This document shows, in pieces, positions 16,666 to 25,873 of a DNA stretch of 64,000 nucleotides (its first letter is position 1; every line of letters starts with the position of its first letter). The DNA comes from CAYZMS01 sp964479625. Its GTDB lineage: Bacteria > Bacteroidota > Bacteroidia > Chitinophagales > Saprospiraceae. The DNA lies in contig CAYZMS010000016.1 of assembly GCA_964479625.1 (NCBI GenBank), forward strand, positions 1-64,000, given 5' to 3'. Position numbers and translations under genes: made by a program. A model generated the notes under the pieces. The model worked only from the letters and a program-made list of their open reading frames with translations, did not search any database and had not been told where the DNA came from.

Positions 16666-17519
16666 CGGGGCGCCTTGGGTAGCATGGAAAAAATAGGCAT
16701 GTCCGTGTGGTAGGATAATCGTTTGGTTTTACTCAAATCGAACAACTCCTGGAAGATATTTTTCTTGTAGATCACACTGCCTAAGACGTCGACCTTTTGT
16801 TCTTTCAGCACGCGGATCATTCGGTCCTGATGTCCCCCCTCTCCTGGAGGTATATGTTTAAAGTCTAGGTTTGGTAACTCGGGGAAGTCAGAAGACCATT
16901 CGGCGGATTTAGAAAAGAAGGTTTGTTCATCCATGGGAGAATGATTTACACAGATCACATGCCCCGAGAACAGTGCTGCAAAATCCGTGAGCCGGATTAA
17001 TGCATCCTTTTCTTTATCATTAAACTCGGCTGCGAAGGCGAGTTGGTCGATCCTGCCGTCAAAGACTGCATTTTCAGGAATGGCAAGAGTGGGCCTTCCG
17101 GAATGCTCCATCACTTCTCCAGCGACGCTGCCTTTGAAGTATTTTTTGTATCCTGCTGCTCCGGTAGTGCCCAAAACGATAAGGTCGACGTCCTCTTTTT
17201 TCGCCGTTTTGGTAATACCTGCGTGGATCAGTTCGCTGCTGTTAAGCATATGGCTCACCTCAACATCCGCATACCCCTTAACTTCAGCGATCCTTTTCAG
17301 GACGGGGATGGTCTGACGATAATTTTGAAGCGATTCCAGGAATGTTTCCTCGACATAATCACTGAGCGTTGCCCGCATATGCCCTGCAGCTAAAGCTATA
17401 CTCTGGTAAACGTGTAGGGTGAGGATTTCGGCGCCCGTTGCCCGGGCAATTTGTAGGGCATAAATATAGGCCTTGTTCGCGGCCTCCGTAAAATCGGTCG
17501 GATAAAGGATAGTTCGCAT
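16662..17519 (-). CDS. Universal stress protein with two UspA domains
   Basis: A 285-residue protein with tandem UspA-type domains. The first begins MRTILYPTDFTEAANKAYIYALQIARATGAEILTLHV and ends with DLIVLGTTGAAGYKKYFKGSVAGEVMEHSGRPTLAIP, which has the G-x2-G-x9-G-S/T ATP-binding pattern. The second (from about residue 155) is degenerate and lacks that pattern. Two-domain Usp proteins are common in Bacteroidota. Coupled by a four-base overlap to the GmhB-type gene. Function is stress-related in the family; no specific role is visible here. Confidence 0.88.
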   Translation of the reverse strand: MRTILYPTDFTEAANKAYIYALQIARATGAEILTLHVYQSIALAAGHMRATLSDYVEETFLESLQNYRQTIPVLKRIAEVKGYADVEVSHMLNSSELIHAGITKTAKKEDVDLIVLGTTGAAGYKKYFKGSVAGEVMEHSGRPTLAIPENAVFDGRIDQLAFAAEFNDKEKDALIRLTDFAALFSGHVICVNHSPMDEQTFFSKSAEWSSDFPELPNLDFKHIPPGEGGHQDRMIRVLKEQKVDVLGSVIYKKNIFQELFDLSKTKRLSYHTDMPIFSMLPKAPR

Positions 17520-17739
17520 GGATCTTGGTGTTTCAGATGAATATCCAAATATATGGAAAATAGGGGATTGGCGTGTTGGCCTTTTAAGGATTGCCTGTCA
17601 ATTCCTGGACCGGCCTTTACAGGACACTTAAAAGCCCGGCAACTGGCAGCTTGCAGTGCGACTAGCAACAACGATCCGGGAATATGATCGATCTTTACCA
17701 TTCTAGGAAACTTGAGTGAAGGGCATCTTCCCAAAATAA

Positions 17740-18242
17740 CTAAACCAGCTTCAAATGGCCCAAATGGTGGTCTCCGTGCCAGGCATAGAGCGCTAATAAA
17801 AATTCCAGGGAAAAATCTTTCCCCGATTCGGGATGGTACCACTTACGTTGGCATTGTGGTGCCTCTACCGTGCGCCAGACCTGCATCCACCAGGCGTGAA
17901 GGCCCTCAAGGAGATCTAAAGAGGGCGGCACAGGTAAGCGGCCATCCGGCATTGCAGCCCATACTCGTCATAGACTTTGATGGTGGGGTGGTCTTCCGTG
18001 AGTATCCATTTTGTACGAATGTAAGCGTTCAAGTGGCTTTCTGCCACATGGTGGATCACCTGCCGGGCCGTCCAGCCACCGGGTCGGTAGGGGGTGTCGA
18101 GTTGTTCCGGGCTGAGTACTTCCGCCTGCTGCCGAAAAGCTTTTGGGAGTTGTTCGATCGTCTGCATCCAAAGGGTTCGCTGCCTTTCGGTAATGTTTTC
18201 CGGAATATGTAAAAGACCAATAGGATACTTGAGAGCTTCCAT
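17740..18242 (-). pseudogene. DinB/YfiT-type metal-dependent hydrolase, frameshifted
   Basis: Two overlapping frames together make one complete DinB-superfamily protein of about 167 residues. The first runs from ATG 18242 (LKYPIGLLHIPENITERQR, QLDTPYRPGGWTARQVIHHVAESHLNAYIRTKWILTEDHPTIKVYDE). After GAC GAG TA the expected reading continues one frame away (WAAMPDGRLPVPPSLDLLEGLHAWWMQVWRTVE, HPESGKDFSLEFLLALYAWHGDHHLGHL) and ends at 17740. A single base missing near 17960-17966 explains the break. The three metal histidines (HHVAESH and WHGDHH) are intact across both parts, so the damage is recent or an assembly error. Confidence 0.85.
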
Positions 18243-18332
18243 GCCTAACTTTTTTATTGATACTGAACATCAGCATCCTTTTTTTTCTTGAGTGAGTGTA
18301 CGCAACCAATCACTCAAATTAAAATTTAAAAA

Positions 18333-18779
18333 ATGAAAAGTTTAGCTATTCGATATGGCCTTTTAATGTTTTTAGGTTTTACCGCCTTTTTCTTGTTCAT
18401 GTTTGCAATCGGGCAGGGGGCAGAAATCTCCAATCGTTTATTCAATTCTTTGATCCACCTTGGCCTGATAACTGCAGTTATTCGAAAATTTTATCTGATC
18501 ACAGATTTCCAGACCGGCAATTACGTTTCAGGAGTTGCCATGGGCGTTTATGCTTCCTTTATCGGAGTGGGGCTATTTACTGTTTTCATGTTTCTGTTCA
18601 TGCAATTGAATCCTGCTTTTTTCTCTGGGATCATGGCGCACTTGCCTTATGAAAACTACGTAACTCCCCTTAGTGCAAGTATGATCATTTTTGTGGAGGG
18701 CATTGCTGTTAGCCTGATCGGTTCCTACCTGATCACCCGGATCATAGATGCGCAATATCCGGATAGGCAGAACGCTTAG
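18333..18779 (+). CDS. DUF4199-like integral membrane protein
   Basis: A 148-residue protein with four predicted membrane helices (residues 5-25, 37-50, 68-95 and 110-135). The pattern AIRYGLLMFLGFTAFFLFMFAIG and the loop NYVSGVAMGVYASFIGVGLFTVFMFLFM resemble DUF4199 proteins, small membrane proteins of unknown role common in Bacteroidota. The YP-D motif at the C-terminus has no known meaning. No partner genes. Confidence 0.55.
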   Translation: MKSLAIRYGLLMFLGFTAFFLFMFAIGQGAEISNRLFNSLIHLGLITAVIRKFYLITDFQTGNYVSGVAMGVYASFIGVGLFTVFMFLFMQLNPAFFSGIMAHLPYENYVTPLSASMIIFVEGIAVSLIGSYLITRIIDAQYPDRQNA

Positions 18780-18911
18780 TGTTTTCGTCCCCTTTTTGCA
18801 CTGCAATACCGGCTTTAGTAGTCAGCCTACCAGGCTATATATTTTTGGGGAAGCCCATGAAAAAACAGGCAGATGGCTTTCCAGCACTGACGGGAAGCCA
18901 TCTGCCTATTT

Positions 18912-20716
18912 TTAGAACTGCAATATCAACTGCCTGGTCTGCCTCCACCCGCCCGTTGATCAGCAGGTTGTATTGATAGCTGCCGGCGGGAAGATTACGG
19001 ATTTGGAGGTTCAGACTTCCTTCACCTGGCCCATTCAGCGGGATGGTCTGTACAACCTGACCAATGGCATTGGTTACTTGTAGTTTGGCCTGGCCGATCC
19101 CTTCGGGCAGGTAGTAGTCGATCCGGGTCTACCCCTGAGTGGGGTTGGGGATGTTCTGGTCAAGCCGAGGCCCCAGGCTGCCGTTCAGTGTAACAGATTG
19201 GATACTTTGATCTTTCTCCAAAGCATTGAAGCGCGCTTCGAGCTCATTCAAACGATGCAGCAGTACCTGATTTTGATTTTGTAAGCGCCGAATCTCTTTT
19301 TCTTGATTTTCGATCAGGTCTCGTTGCTCCTGTGTGGCGCGGATGTGGATGGGAATGAGTTCAATATAATTCAGGGCCAGGTATTCATTTGGTCTTCGAA
19401 CAATTTCGGCTGTTTTGGTATCCATATCAACACCTTCAGTAATGACCACTTCCTGTGCAATAAAACCGCTGCGTTTACGACCATCCGGGTGATACTCATC
19501 CCGGAATTGATACTGAACGGGCCGTAGCTGTATCACTTGGTCCAAGGTACCCGAAAGGGTAAGAATATCCCGCTTCAACCCTGCGATCAGATACATTAAT
19601 AAAGTCCATTGCCTGACAATCATCCCAGATAAAGGTAGTGAGCCCGGTAATAGGTTGACCAATATCCAACAGGGATTGGAAAGGAAGCAAATCCCCACGA
19701 AAAAGGATTTCTTGGTCATCTACATCGATCGACAGGTAATCCATACCGCTACCGCTATTGTCAGAATAGAAAAAATTCATTTTGGGGTCGTTGGCATCCC
19801 CTACTGCCAGGGCAGCAATATCCCAATAATCTTGTTGAGTAGAACCTGCATTTCGAAAAGTCATCCGGGAAAAATCACCGGCAGCTGTTTCGGTAAGCAT
19901 TAATTGCGGATTTGCAGTACCGGAATTATGAGAGATCTCCAGTCTTCCAAAAGGGACGTTGGTCCCACCAATGGCCACGTTGCCATTACTCTAGATGAAC
20001 ATAGACCAGGGGGAAGTATTGCCTGCCTTAAAGATCAGGCCATCTCTTGCATTCAGCACAATATCCCCTCCCAAAAGGGAATGGGTTATTGACAGAGCAG
20101 TAGAATCGAAGCGGGTATTCGCCAGGGTCGCATTATTTTGCAGGTATCGCAACGTACCGATAGAGCCGGATAAGCTAATATCACCATTGACGTCCAGAGA
20201 CGATTTGGGGTCATCTGTTTTTATACCGACACTGCCAAAAGGATTGATGTAAAGGGCCTCTGTTGTTAAAGAAGTATTAAAATCGATGGCCTGAGATTCC
20301 AGATCCAAATCGCCTGGTCGGTTATTGATTAAGGCGAAGTCATTAACATCTAAGGCGAGATAAGCAGCCAATTGGTCATTCTGGATAAACTGAAAGCTAC
20401 CACTATTATCTGTCAGGGCGAGATTTTCGCCAAGGGTGAGCAGGGGGTTGAACCTCAGCGTGGAAGTCCCGATACCGACCTGCCCAACACCGTTGATCCG
20501 CATCCGTTCCAAACCAAAAGTGGAAAAAAGCAGGGTGCCCTGCGCTCCGTTTACAGAAAAGGCATCCCAATCCGCTTCTAAGGCTCCATAGCGTATATTG
20601 CCTTGCTCATTCCATAGATAAACAGCTGGAGTATCGTTTTTCAATTCGACCTGGCCAGAAGGCAGCAGGCCGGTCCCCCCAAATTGGGAATAAAGAGATA
20701 AGTTACTATAAATCAG
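18912..20716 (-). pseudogene. S74 (chaperone of endosialidase) protein with T9SS tail, broken
   Basis: One former gene in several pieces. From 20716 the frame reads LYSQFGGTGLLPSGQVELKN and on through GIGTSTLRF repeats to SPWSMFI, where TAG at 19991-19993 interrupts. The same frame then resumes as SNGNVAIGGTNVPFGRLEISHN. Near 19567 the expected FINVSDRRLKRDI shifts by one base. The Peptidase_S74 core follows (RPVQYQFRDEYHPDGRKRSGFIAQEV), then a coiled coil (ENQEKEIRRLQNQ) and NIPNPTQG, where a second TAG (19129-19131) precedes TRIDYYLPEGIGQAKLQV. A last frameshift near 18940 separates the T9SS tail from its end TRQLILQF (stop at 18912-18914). The 5' end with signal peptide is missing: TAA at 20717-20719 closes the frame. 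Confidence 0.88.
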
Positions 20717-20839
20717 TTAAAAAAAGCAAAGAAAATGGGTTTTTAAGCATTCCATAGTATGGTGTTGTTTTCCTTGCCAATTTCCCTTTTTTTGAAAATG
20801 CATACAAGTTTTACTCCTAAATTGTATATGTTTCGAACC

Positions 20840-20910
20840 CATTCAAACGCGCCAGCAATACCTGGTCTTAATTTTGTAAGCGGCGGGGCTCTTTTTCTTG
20901 ATTTTCGATC
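20840..20910 (-). pseudogene. Remnant of a second S74-type gene (coiled-coil segment)
   Basis: This 71-bp stretch aligns without gaps to 19245-19315 of the adjacent S74 pseudogene with about 60 identical bases by eye. On the minus strand it would encode IENQEKEPRRLQN, a stop and DQVLLARLN, matching IENQEKEIRRLQNQNQVLLHRLN. It is a decayed paralogous fragment, left by duplication or by recombination between tandem copies. Confidence 0.7.
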
Positions 20911-20942
20911 CGTTCCTACTTTTCCTCGCAAGGATCCATTCT

Positions 20943-21935
20943 CTATGTCACCACTTTTCTTTTCAAAATAGGACCTTTAAAAGAACTTCTAAGGGAGTTT
21001 ATTAAGAAAGTCGATGGCCATCGATAGCCATTTATATACCAACAGGTGGGGCCGACCAAAGTCTTGGGTAATAACTGGGGGATACCAGAGATGGTATGTC
21101 CACCGCCAATCACCTTAACGAGTGTCACACTACCCTTTTTGGGGGTACCTTTCCACTCCCAGTGTTCGACTCGGCAATCATCTGATTTTTTATTGGATAA
21201 GCGTTTAACCTCCGAGATCGCAGGTAGCCCTTGCATGGCCGCCAGGTCTTTTACCACTTGTTCAGTGGGTAATTGACGATATTTTTCTACATCGTCCATG
21301 GAATGGACCGTGTTGGCTTGTACTTCTTCATAAAAGATCAAAGGATCTTTCGTTCCATTCATCAACAGAATATGGACCGGTTTGGAAAGTTTATATCCAT
21401 TTCGAATATGGGCAGGCATACTTGCAATAAAAATAGCTGCCGCCTTTATTCTGCCTCCCAATTGATCCAGTGCCCAAAAGGCCAGCATGCCTCCCCGGGA
21501 AACCCCAATCAGTCTGACCCTGTCCGGGTCAGCCTGCTCTTCGGTCACCGCATAGTCGATCAGCGCCTCCAATAGGGCGATATCATCCGAACCGTGGTAG
21601 GGCCTCTTTGGGAAGGCGCGTAGAAGTCCGTCAACATTCTAGGTATCATTAATTCCCTGAGGAGCAATAACAAGCCCTTCAAGTCCATAACTTTCTGGAG
21701 GGATCCGCATCTTGCCGCCACCGCTATGTAGATAAATGGTAAAGGGCTGTTTTTCAGATTCAGCTAATGGTGGCCTTTTAATCAGGTATTCCCTTTCGAC
21801 CCCTTTCACGATGATAGTTTGCCTTTCGGCGGTTTTAAAAGTAGAAGTTGTGTTTATTGTTGGGAAAAACATTTCCAGAGCCGGGCATCCTTCGCCAGGG
21901 GAGTAAAGCGCCTGCCTGGCAAACGCTTTCCCCAT
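20943..21935 (-). pseudogene. Alpha/beta-hydrolase (PHB depolymerase/feruloyl esterase-like), amber-interrupted
   Basis: The reading frame from 21935 encodes REYLIKRPPLAESEKQPFTIYLHSGGGK and VIAPQGINDT, then TAG at 21639-21641, and continues in the same frame as NVDGLLRAFPKRPYHGSDDIALLEALIDYAV. The nucleophile elbow GVSRGG (DRVRLIGVSRGGMLAFWAL), the acid in MNGTKDPLIF and the histidine in GGGHT are all present, so only one base change (probably TGG to TAG) breaks an otherwise complete esterase. A signal-peptide-like stretch (LRFILFLFVSPAL) lies in frame upstream of the first ATG, so the true start may also be lost. Readthrough cannot be excluded. Confidence 0.8.
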
Positions 21936-22222
21936 CAGGGCCGGACTGACAAAAAGGAAAAGTATAAAACGTAAGCAAACTGTTAAATCGACTCGGCTAA
22001 TGCGGTGCTCACAGCTGTTAGGGTTAATTAGGTTTTACTATCTTAATATGCTGCAATCCGGGAGAAACCACAAGGAACTTAAATCTTGCTTAGCGCGCCT
22101 TAACAAGTTCATAAGTGATGAGTGATCTTGGCGTAGTGGATGTTGGTTAAGACGGTAAGATCACTCGGGTACCAAATGCTGGCGAACTGAAGTTCGCGGA
22201 CCGATTCCAGTCGGCATAGGCT
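21936..22222. other. Spacer between esterase remnant and TPR lipoprotein gene
   Basis: No gene seen. It contains a GTGATGAGTGATC word also found at 3395 and 44629, and a 6-bp hairpin GCGAAC/GTTCGC at 22182-22197 just after the minus-strand TPR gene; this is too short to call a terminator with confidence. Confidence 0.35.
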
Positions 22223-23656
22223 TTAGTATACCGTGCGAATGCGGGTGCTCCGTTGAATCCAGCAGCCGATGTAGTAGGATTGTCCGGTTTTCAGGTTTCG
22301 AATAAAGACATCCTCCTTGCTGGGCATATACTGGCTGTAGCGACCGATCCAGCGGTTGGCTTCGGAAGTGACGCTGGGGTCCACCTGTTTGGCTTTTGCC
22401 CAGGCATCGATGGCGGCCCAAACGACCACCTGGCTATCCCAACCGCGACCGGGGCCGCAGAGCGGACCGCTGGATGCGTAGAGTCGGCCGATTAGGATAT
22501 AGGGTTCCCCCCAGTCAGGCCGTACTTCCGCCGCCTGCAGGGCAAAATGGCGAGCGCGGGGATAGTTCTTCAAATGGGCATCGTAAATCTTGGCAACGGT
22601 CAGTAAAAGGCTCCCCTTTTTTTCAGCCTCTTCGGCCTCTTCGGCAGCCTGTGACAGTTTATCGATTGCGCACTGATAATCCGCATTGCGCAGGCATTCG
22701 TAGCCTTCTGCCACCGGTCCGGTATCCATGACCCGACAGTTTTCGTTGAGGGCACTGCGCAGCTGTTCGAATTGCGGAGCATCCTCTGGGCAGCCCCCCC
22801 AACGCAAGCGGCTGTATACCGTTCTGATCATATCGCAATCAGTGGGGTCCTCCTCAAAGTTGGGGAAATACTTTTCGACATAATAGTCGCAATCGTAAAA
22901 CCCTTTCACTGCTTCGAAGGCCTCCAGGCGACTCAATGCATATTCTTCTACGATCTTCCAGCGATCACAACCTGTGCCCTCACAGTTTTCCAGGCCGGCA
23001 GCAATTATTTCCCTGATCTTTGTTTCATATTGCCGAGCCTCTTGGATAGATACCTCGCCATCGACATGCAATTCGTACAATAAAGCCGTGAAAGGGTTAA
23101 TCACAAAATCATTTGTTTTTACCCCGTCCGTATCAATGGATTGCTTGAAGAGGGCGTACATCTCCTCCTTACTGGCCCGGTTCGGGTATTTGTAGTACAG
23201 ATCGAATCCCTTTCGGCCGCTGGCATAACCGCCTCCCTCCGGGAAACACTCCTGGATTTGATCGTAAAGCCGGAAAATAGCCTCTATGTATTGATCCCGC
23301 TGAGCGGTATCAGGGGTTTGAGAAAGGAAATATTCGTTGAAGGTGATACCATCCGCCAGAACAGTGTTGCGGCGGCCATCAGCTGCCGGGGCCACCTCGT
23401 ATACTTTTTCCCAATAATCGTAAGCCTGGTCCCAATCCCCTGCTTTTAAAAAATCCCGGTAAAGGACATAGTCGGTAGTGGTTTGATCGGGGTTGGGAGC
23501 ATCTAAAAAGGTAGGACAGGGACTCTCCTTCTCTTCCGGTTTAGGTTTAGTAGAAGTTTCCGTTTCCTGTTCTTCTGCAATTTCTTCTGCTACTTTGGGC
23601 GTGCAGGAAGTAAGAAAGGACAGTAAAAATAAAAGGTAAAGAAATCTACGCAACAT
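22223..23656 (-). CDS. TPR-containing lipoprotein, paralogue of the protein at 38870-40282
   Basis: A 477-residue protein with a lipoprotein signal peptide (lipobox LTSC, Cys18) and an acidic KPEEKE linker, so it should be anchored in an envelope membrane. The body contains TPR-like units (QAYDYWEKVYEVAP, GYECLRNADYQCAIDKLSQAAEEAEEAEKKGSLLLTVAKIYDAHLKNYPRARHFALQAAEVRPDWGEPYILIGRLYASS) and ends with a conserved tail (WAAIDAWAKAKQVDPSV, ANRWIGRYSQYMPSKEDVF, GCWIQRSTRIRTVY). The same order and tail occur in the second gene at 38870-40282. Family function is unknown; a periplasmic or outer-membrane scaffold is likely. Upstream intergenic DNA is A/T rich. Confidence 0.75.
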   Translation of the reverse strand: MLRRFLYLLFLLSFLTSCTPKVAEEIAEEQETETSTKPKPEEKESPCPTFLDAPNPDQTTTDYVLYRDFLKAGDWDQAYDYWEKVYEVAPAADGRRNTVLADGITFNEYFLSQTPDTAQRDQYIEAIFRLYDQIQECFPEGGGYASGRKGFDLYYKYPNRASKEEMYALFKQSIDTDGVKTNDFVINPFTALLYELHVDGEVSIQEARQYETKIREIIAAGLENCEGTGCDRWKIVEEYALSRLEAFEAVKGFYDCDYYVEKYFPNFEEDPTDCDMIRTVYSRLRWGGCPEDAPQFEQLRSALNENCRVMDTGPVAEGYECLRNADYQCAIDKLSQAAEEAEEAEKKGSLLLTVAKIYDAHLKNYPRARHFALQAAEVRPDWGEPYILIGRLYASSGPLCGPGRGWDSQVVVWAAIDAWAKAKQVDPSVTSEANRWIGRYSQYMPSKEDVFIRNLKTGQSYYIGCWIQRSTRIRTVY

Positions 23657-23782
23657 TATTCTGTTTTTTTATCCTGAAAGACTGGCCAAAATTAATCAAA
23701 TTTCGAGTTTGCCAAAACTTGCGACAAAAGCGGGTCCAAAAAGCTTCCTAAAAACTTGCTATTGTCAGTTTTTTGTTATAAA

Positions 23783-23815
23783 GTCGCTTTGCCGCTAAAA
23801 TTGCGGCAAAGCGAC
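23783..23815. promoter_or_regulatory. Perfect 13-bp inverted repeat just before a start codon
   Basis: GTCGCTTTGCCGC (23783-23795) and GCGGCAAAGCGAC (23803-23815) are exact complements around TAAAATT. It ends 13 bases before the ATG at 23829 and has no T-run on either strand. It could be an operator or an mRNA hairpin that limits ribosome access. Confidence 0.5.
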
Positions 23816-23828
23816 AAGGTAAACGCCT

Positions 23829-25823
23829 ATGTTTATTGCCCATTTGCACCGCTTAATTTGTTTCCTGATACTGGGATGGTCCTTAAGCTCCTGTCAGCAG
23901 AAGGATACTGCCGGGACAGCCCTGGTCGTTAATTATCCCAAAGCTTTTACAACTCCCTCCGAACTGGACCGGCTGGATAGCCTTCAACTACCTGCTACCC
24001 GGGATTGGATGAGCCAACAGGCTTTTTTAACCACCCAATACCTGGATCTTTTACCCGAGGCCGAGCCCCTGGAAGCGCTCGCTGACTCTCTGCTTGGCTT
24101 CCATCGGTATCAACCTCCCCTGTGGTGGAAGGGAAGTTATTGGGCCCTTCGAAAGGAAGCAGAGGGTCAAACCCAGATCATTCGATTTTCCGCTGATCTG
24201 GATTCGAATGAGTTGGTCTTTCAGGCGCCGGGGCTTCTTTGGTTCCTTCCCCATCCGGAGGGTCTTCACCTGGCCATCGGTCAAATCGATCCGACCTCCT
24301 TTCGGACCCGGGTTTTGTTGTTAAGCGGCGAACCCCTCCGCCTTACGGATACCCTAAAAGGTCTGGCTCCGATGCACCAGCCAATTTGGTGGCGTAACCG
24401 GCTGTTATACGTCAAAAGTAATTCCGAGGCACTTGATTTCCCAGCGTTATACGAGCATTACCCTGGCCTGGAGCAATCTCAGGACGATCCGCTTTTCCGG
24501 GATTATGGAGCCGCTTCTGCCCGGCTTCAGCCATTTACCTTTCGAAATGGAAATTCCATCTTGCTTATTCGAACAGAAGGGAGCCTGACCGATATCCTGC
24601 AATCATCAGATGGAAGCGAATTCTCCCCTTTCATCGAGGGGAGCTCTGCCCATTGGCATTACCTGGGAGAAGCCAAGGGCCGCTTATTCTTTCAGACAAC
24701 AGAGGGTGCGGCAAACGGGCGGGTTGTATCCATTGACCCCGCCAGGTCAACAGAGCGCAACTGGAGCAGTGTTCTTCCTCAAAGCGAGCGTATTCTGATC
24801 CATGGGCAGGTCTTCGATGACCGATTGATCTGTTTAGAACGGGAGGAGGAAACCCAGTCGCTGATCCAATATAACCTCCGCGGTAAAGAAATTTCCCGAA
24901 TTCCACAACCCCAGTCTTCCACCATCGGCGCCTTTTCCCGAAGTCCGGGAGAAGCCGGCCTTTGGTATACCCTGAGCAGCCCTTCCATGCCTCCGGGTCT
25001 GGTGCAATGGTACAATGAAGAAGAACGTGGCCGCCCTCGCCGAAGTGCCGGTCCTCCTATTTCCGTCCAACGGGAACTAGTTGAGATCCAGGGCTCCAAT
25101 GGCCATTCTCTTCCAATCAGCTTGTGGAGCCCGCCCCGTGTAGACCTGGATGCCCCTTTATTGCTGATCATTGCTGATGAGGCCTGGCATACGGTTTGCC
25201 ATAGCCACCTTCCCCTGGGGTTGGGGATCGTTCCAATGGTATTAAGCCGTGGCGGCCGGGTGGCTATTGCCCACCCTAGAGGCGGGAATTTCTACGGGGA
25301 ACGCTGGGCCCTGGAGGCCAGTGGTTCCCGAATTTCCCGGGCCATGGAAGACGTAGAGGCGGCGATCGAATGGCTAAAACGAGAACAGGATGCAAAAAAC
25401 CTAAGCCTTTTCGGTCAGGGACAGGGCGCATTTCTGGCTACCAATAGCCTGCTGAAAAAACCGGACCGGATCTCTTCCCTTATCCTCGATCGGCCGATTC
25501 TCTCCCTTAGCAGGTATCAGGAGTATGGGCTGGGCTCTCTTTTACATCCCGTTTACGGAGACGAACTGGCGGATATCCCCATTCCTCAACAAGAGTACCC
25601 TCCAATATTGGTATTGGCTCCCAAAGGAGATCCACTGCTCAGTCTTTCCCACGCTACCCGTTGGCTAGCCCGTATGCAAGCTCGGCAAACTGGCCCGGCC
25701 CCTGTCCTAATGTATCCTTATTCTACTCAAAACCTTGAACAACTCAGTGTTCCGGATCAAGCAAATCTGACAGCACAGATAATGAGCTTTATGGAACATG
25801 CTTACTCCAAAAAGCATCAATAA
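23829..25823 (+). CDS. S9 prolyl-oligopeptidase-like lipoprotein lacking catalytic Ser and His (pseudoenzyme)
   Basis: A 664-residue protein with lipoprotein signal (LSSC, Cys22), an N-terminal region with propeller-like repeats and a C-terminal alpha/beta-hydrolase domain of the S9A type. The block GGRVAIAHPRGGNFYGERWALEASGSRISRAMEDVEAAIEWLKRE is unmistakable for prolyl oligopeptidases. The nucleophile elbow, normally G-G-S-N-G, reads FGQGQGAF with Gly531 at the serine position. The acid Asp601 (APKGDPLL) is kept, but the region expected to hold the histidine reads YPYSTQN with none. It is therefore very likely catalytically dead. A binding or regulatory role for oligopeptides is inference. 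Confidence 0.8.
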   Translation: MFIAHLHRLICFLILGWSLSSCQQKDTAGTALVVNYPKAFTTPSELDRLDSLQLPATRDWMSQQAFLTTQYLDLLPEAEPLEALADSLLGFHRYQPPLWWKGSYWALRKEAEGQTQIIRFSADLDSNELVFQAPGLLWFLPHPEGLHLAIGQIDPTSFRTRVLLLSGEPLRLTDTLKGLAPMHQPIWWRNRLLYVKSNSEALDFPALYEHYPGLEQSQDDPLFRDYGAASARLQPFTFRNGNSILLIRTEGSLTDILQSSDGSEFSPFIEGSSAHWHYLGEAKGRLFFQTTEGAANGRVVSIDPARSTERNWSSVLPQSERILIHGQVFDDRLICLEREEETQSLIQYNLRGKEISRIPQPQSSTIGAFSRSPGEAGLWYTLSSPSMPPGLVQWYNEEERGRPRRSAGPPISVQRELVEIQGSNGHSLPISLWSPPRVDLDAPLLLIIADEAWHTVCHSHLPLGLGIVPMVLSRGGRVAIAHPRGGNFYGERWALEASGSRISRAMEDVEAAIEWLKREQDAKNLSLFGQGQGAFLATNSLLKKPDRISSLILDRPILSLSRYQEYGLGSLLHPVYGDELADIPIPQQEYPPILVLAPKGDPLLSLSHATRWLARMQARQTGPAPVLMYPYSTQNLEQLSVPDQANLTAQIMSFMEHAYSKKHQ

Positions 25824-25873
25824 GACACCAGCAAACATGAACGGTTAATTCAGGGTTAGTAAAATAAAACACC

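Noticed and set aside
18912..20716. Prophage tail fibre, suggested by the S74 chaperone of endosialidase domain
   Set aside because: No phage structural, lysis or integration genes are nearby and the gene ends with a T9SS sorting tail, typical of Bacteroidota surface proteins.
18912..21935. Amber codon reassignment or suppression, because three in-frame stops here are all TAG
   Set aside because: Other broken genes in the window use TGA and TAA as well, normal genes end in TAG, and the S74 gene also has frameshifts. Ordinary decay explains the data better.
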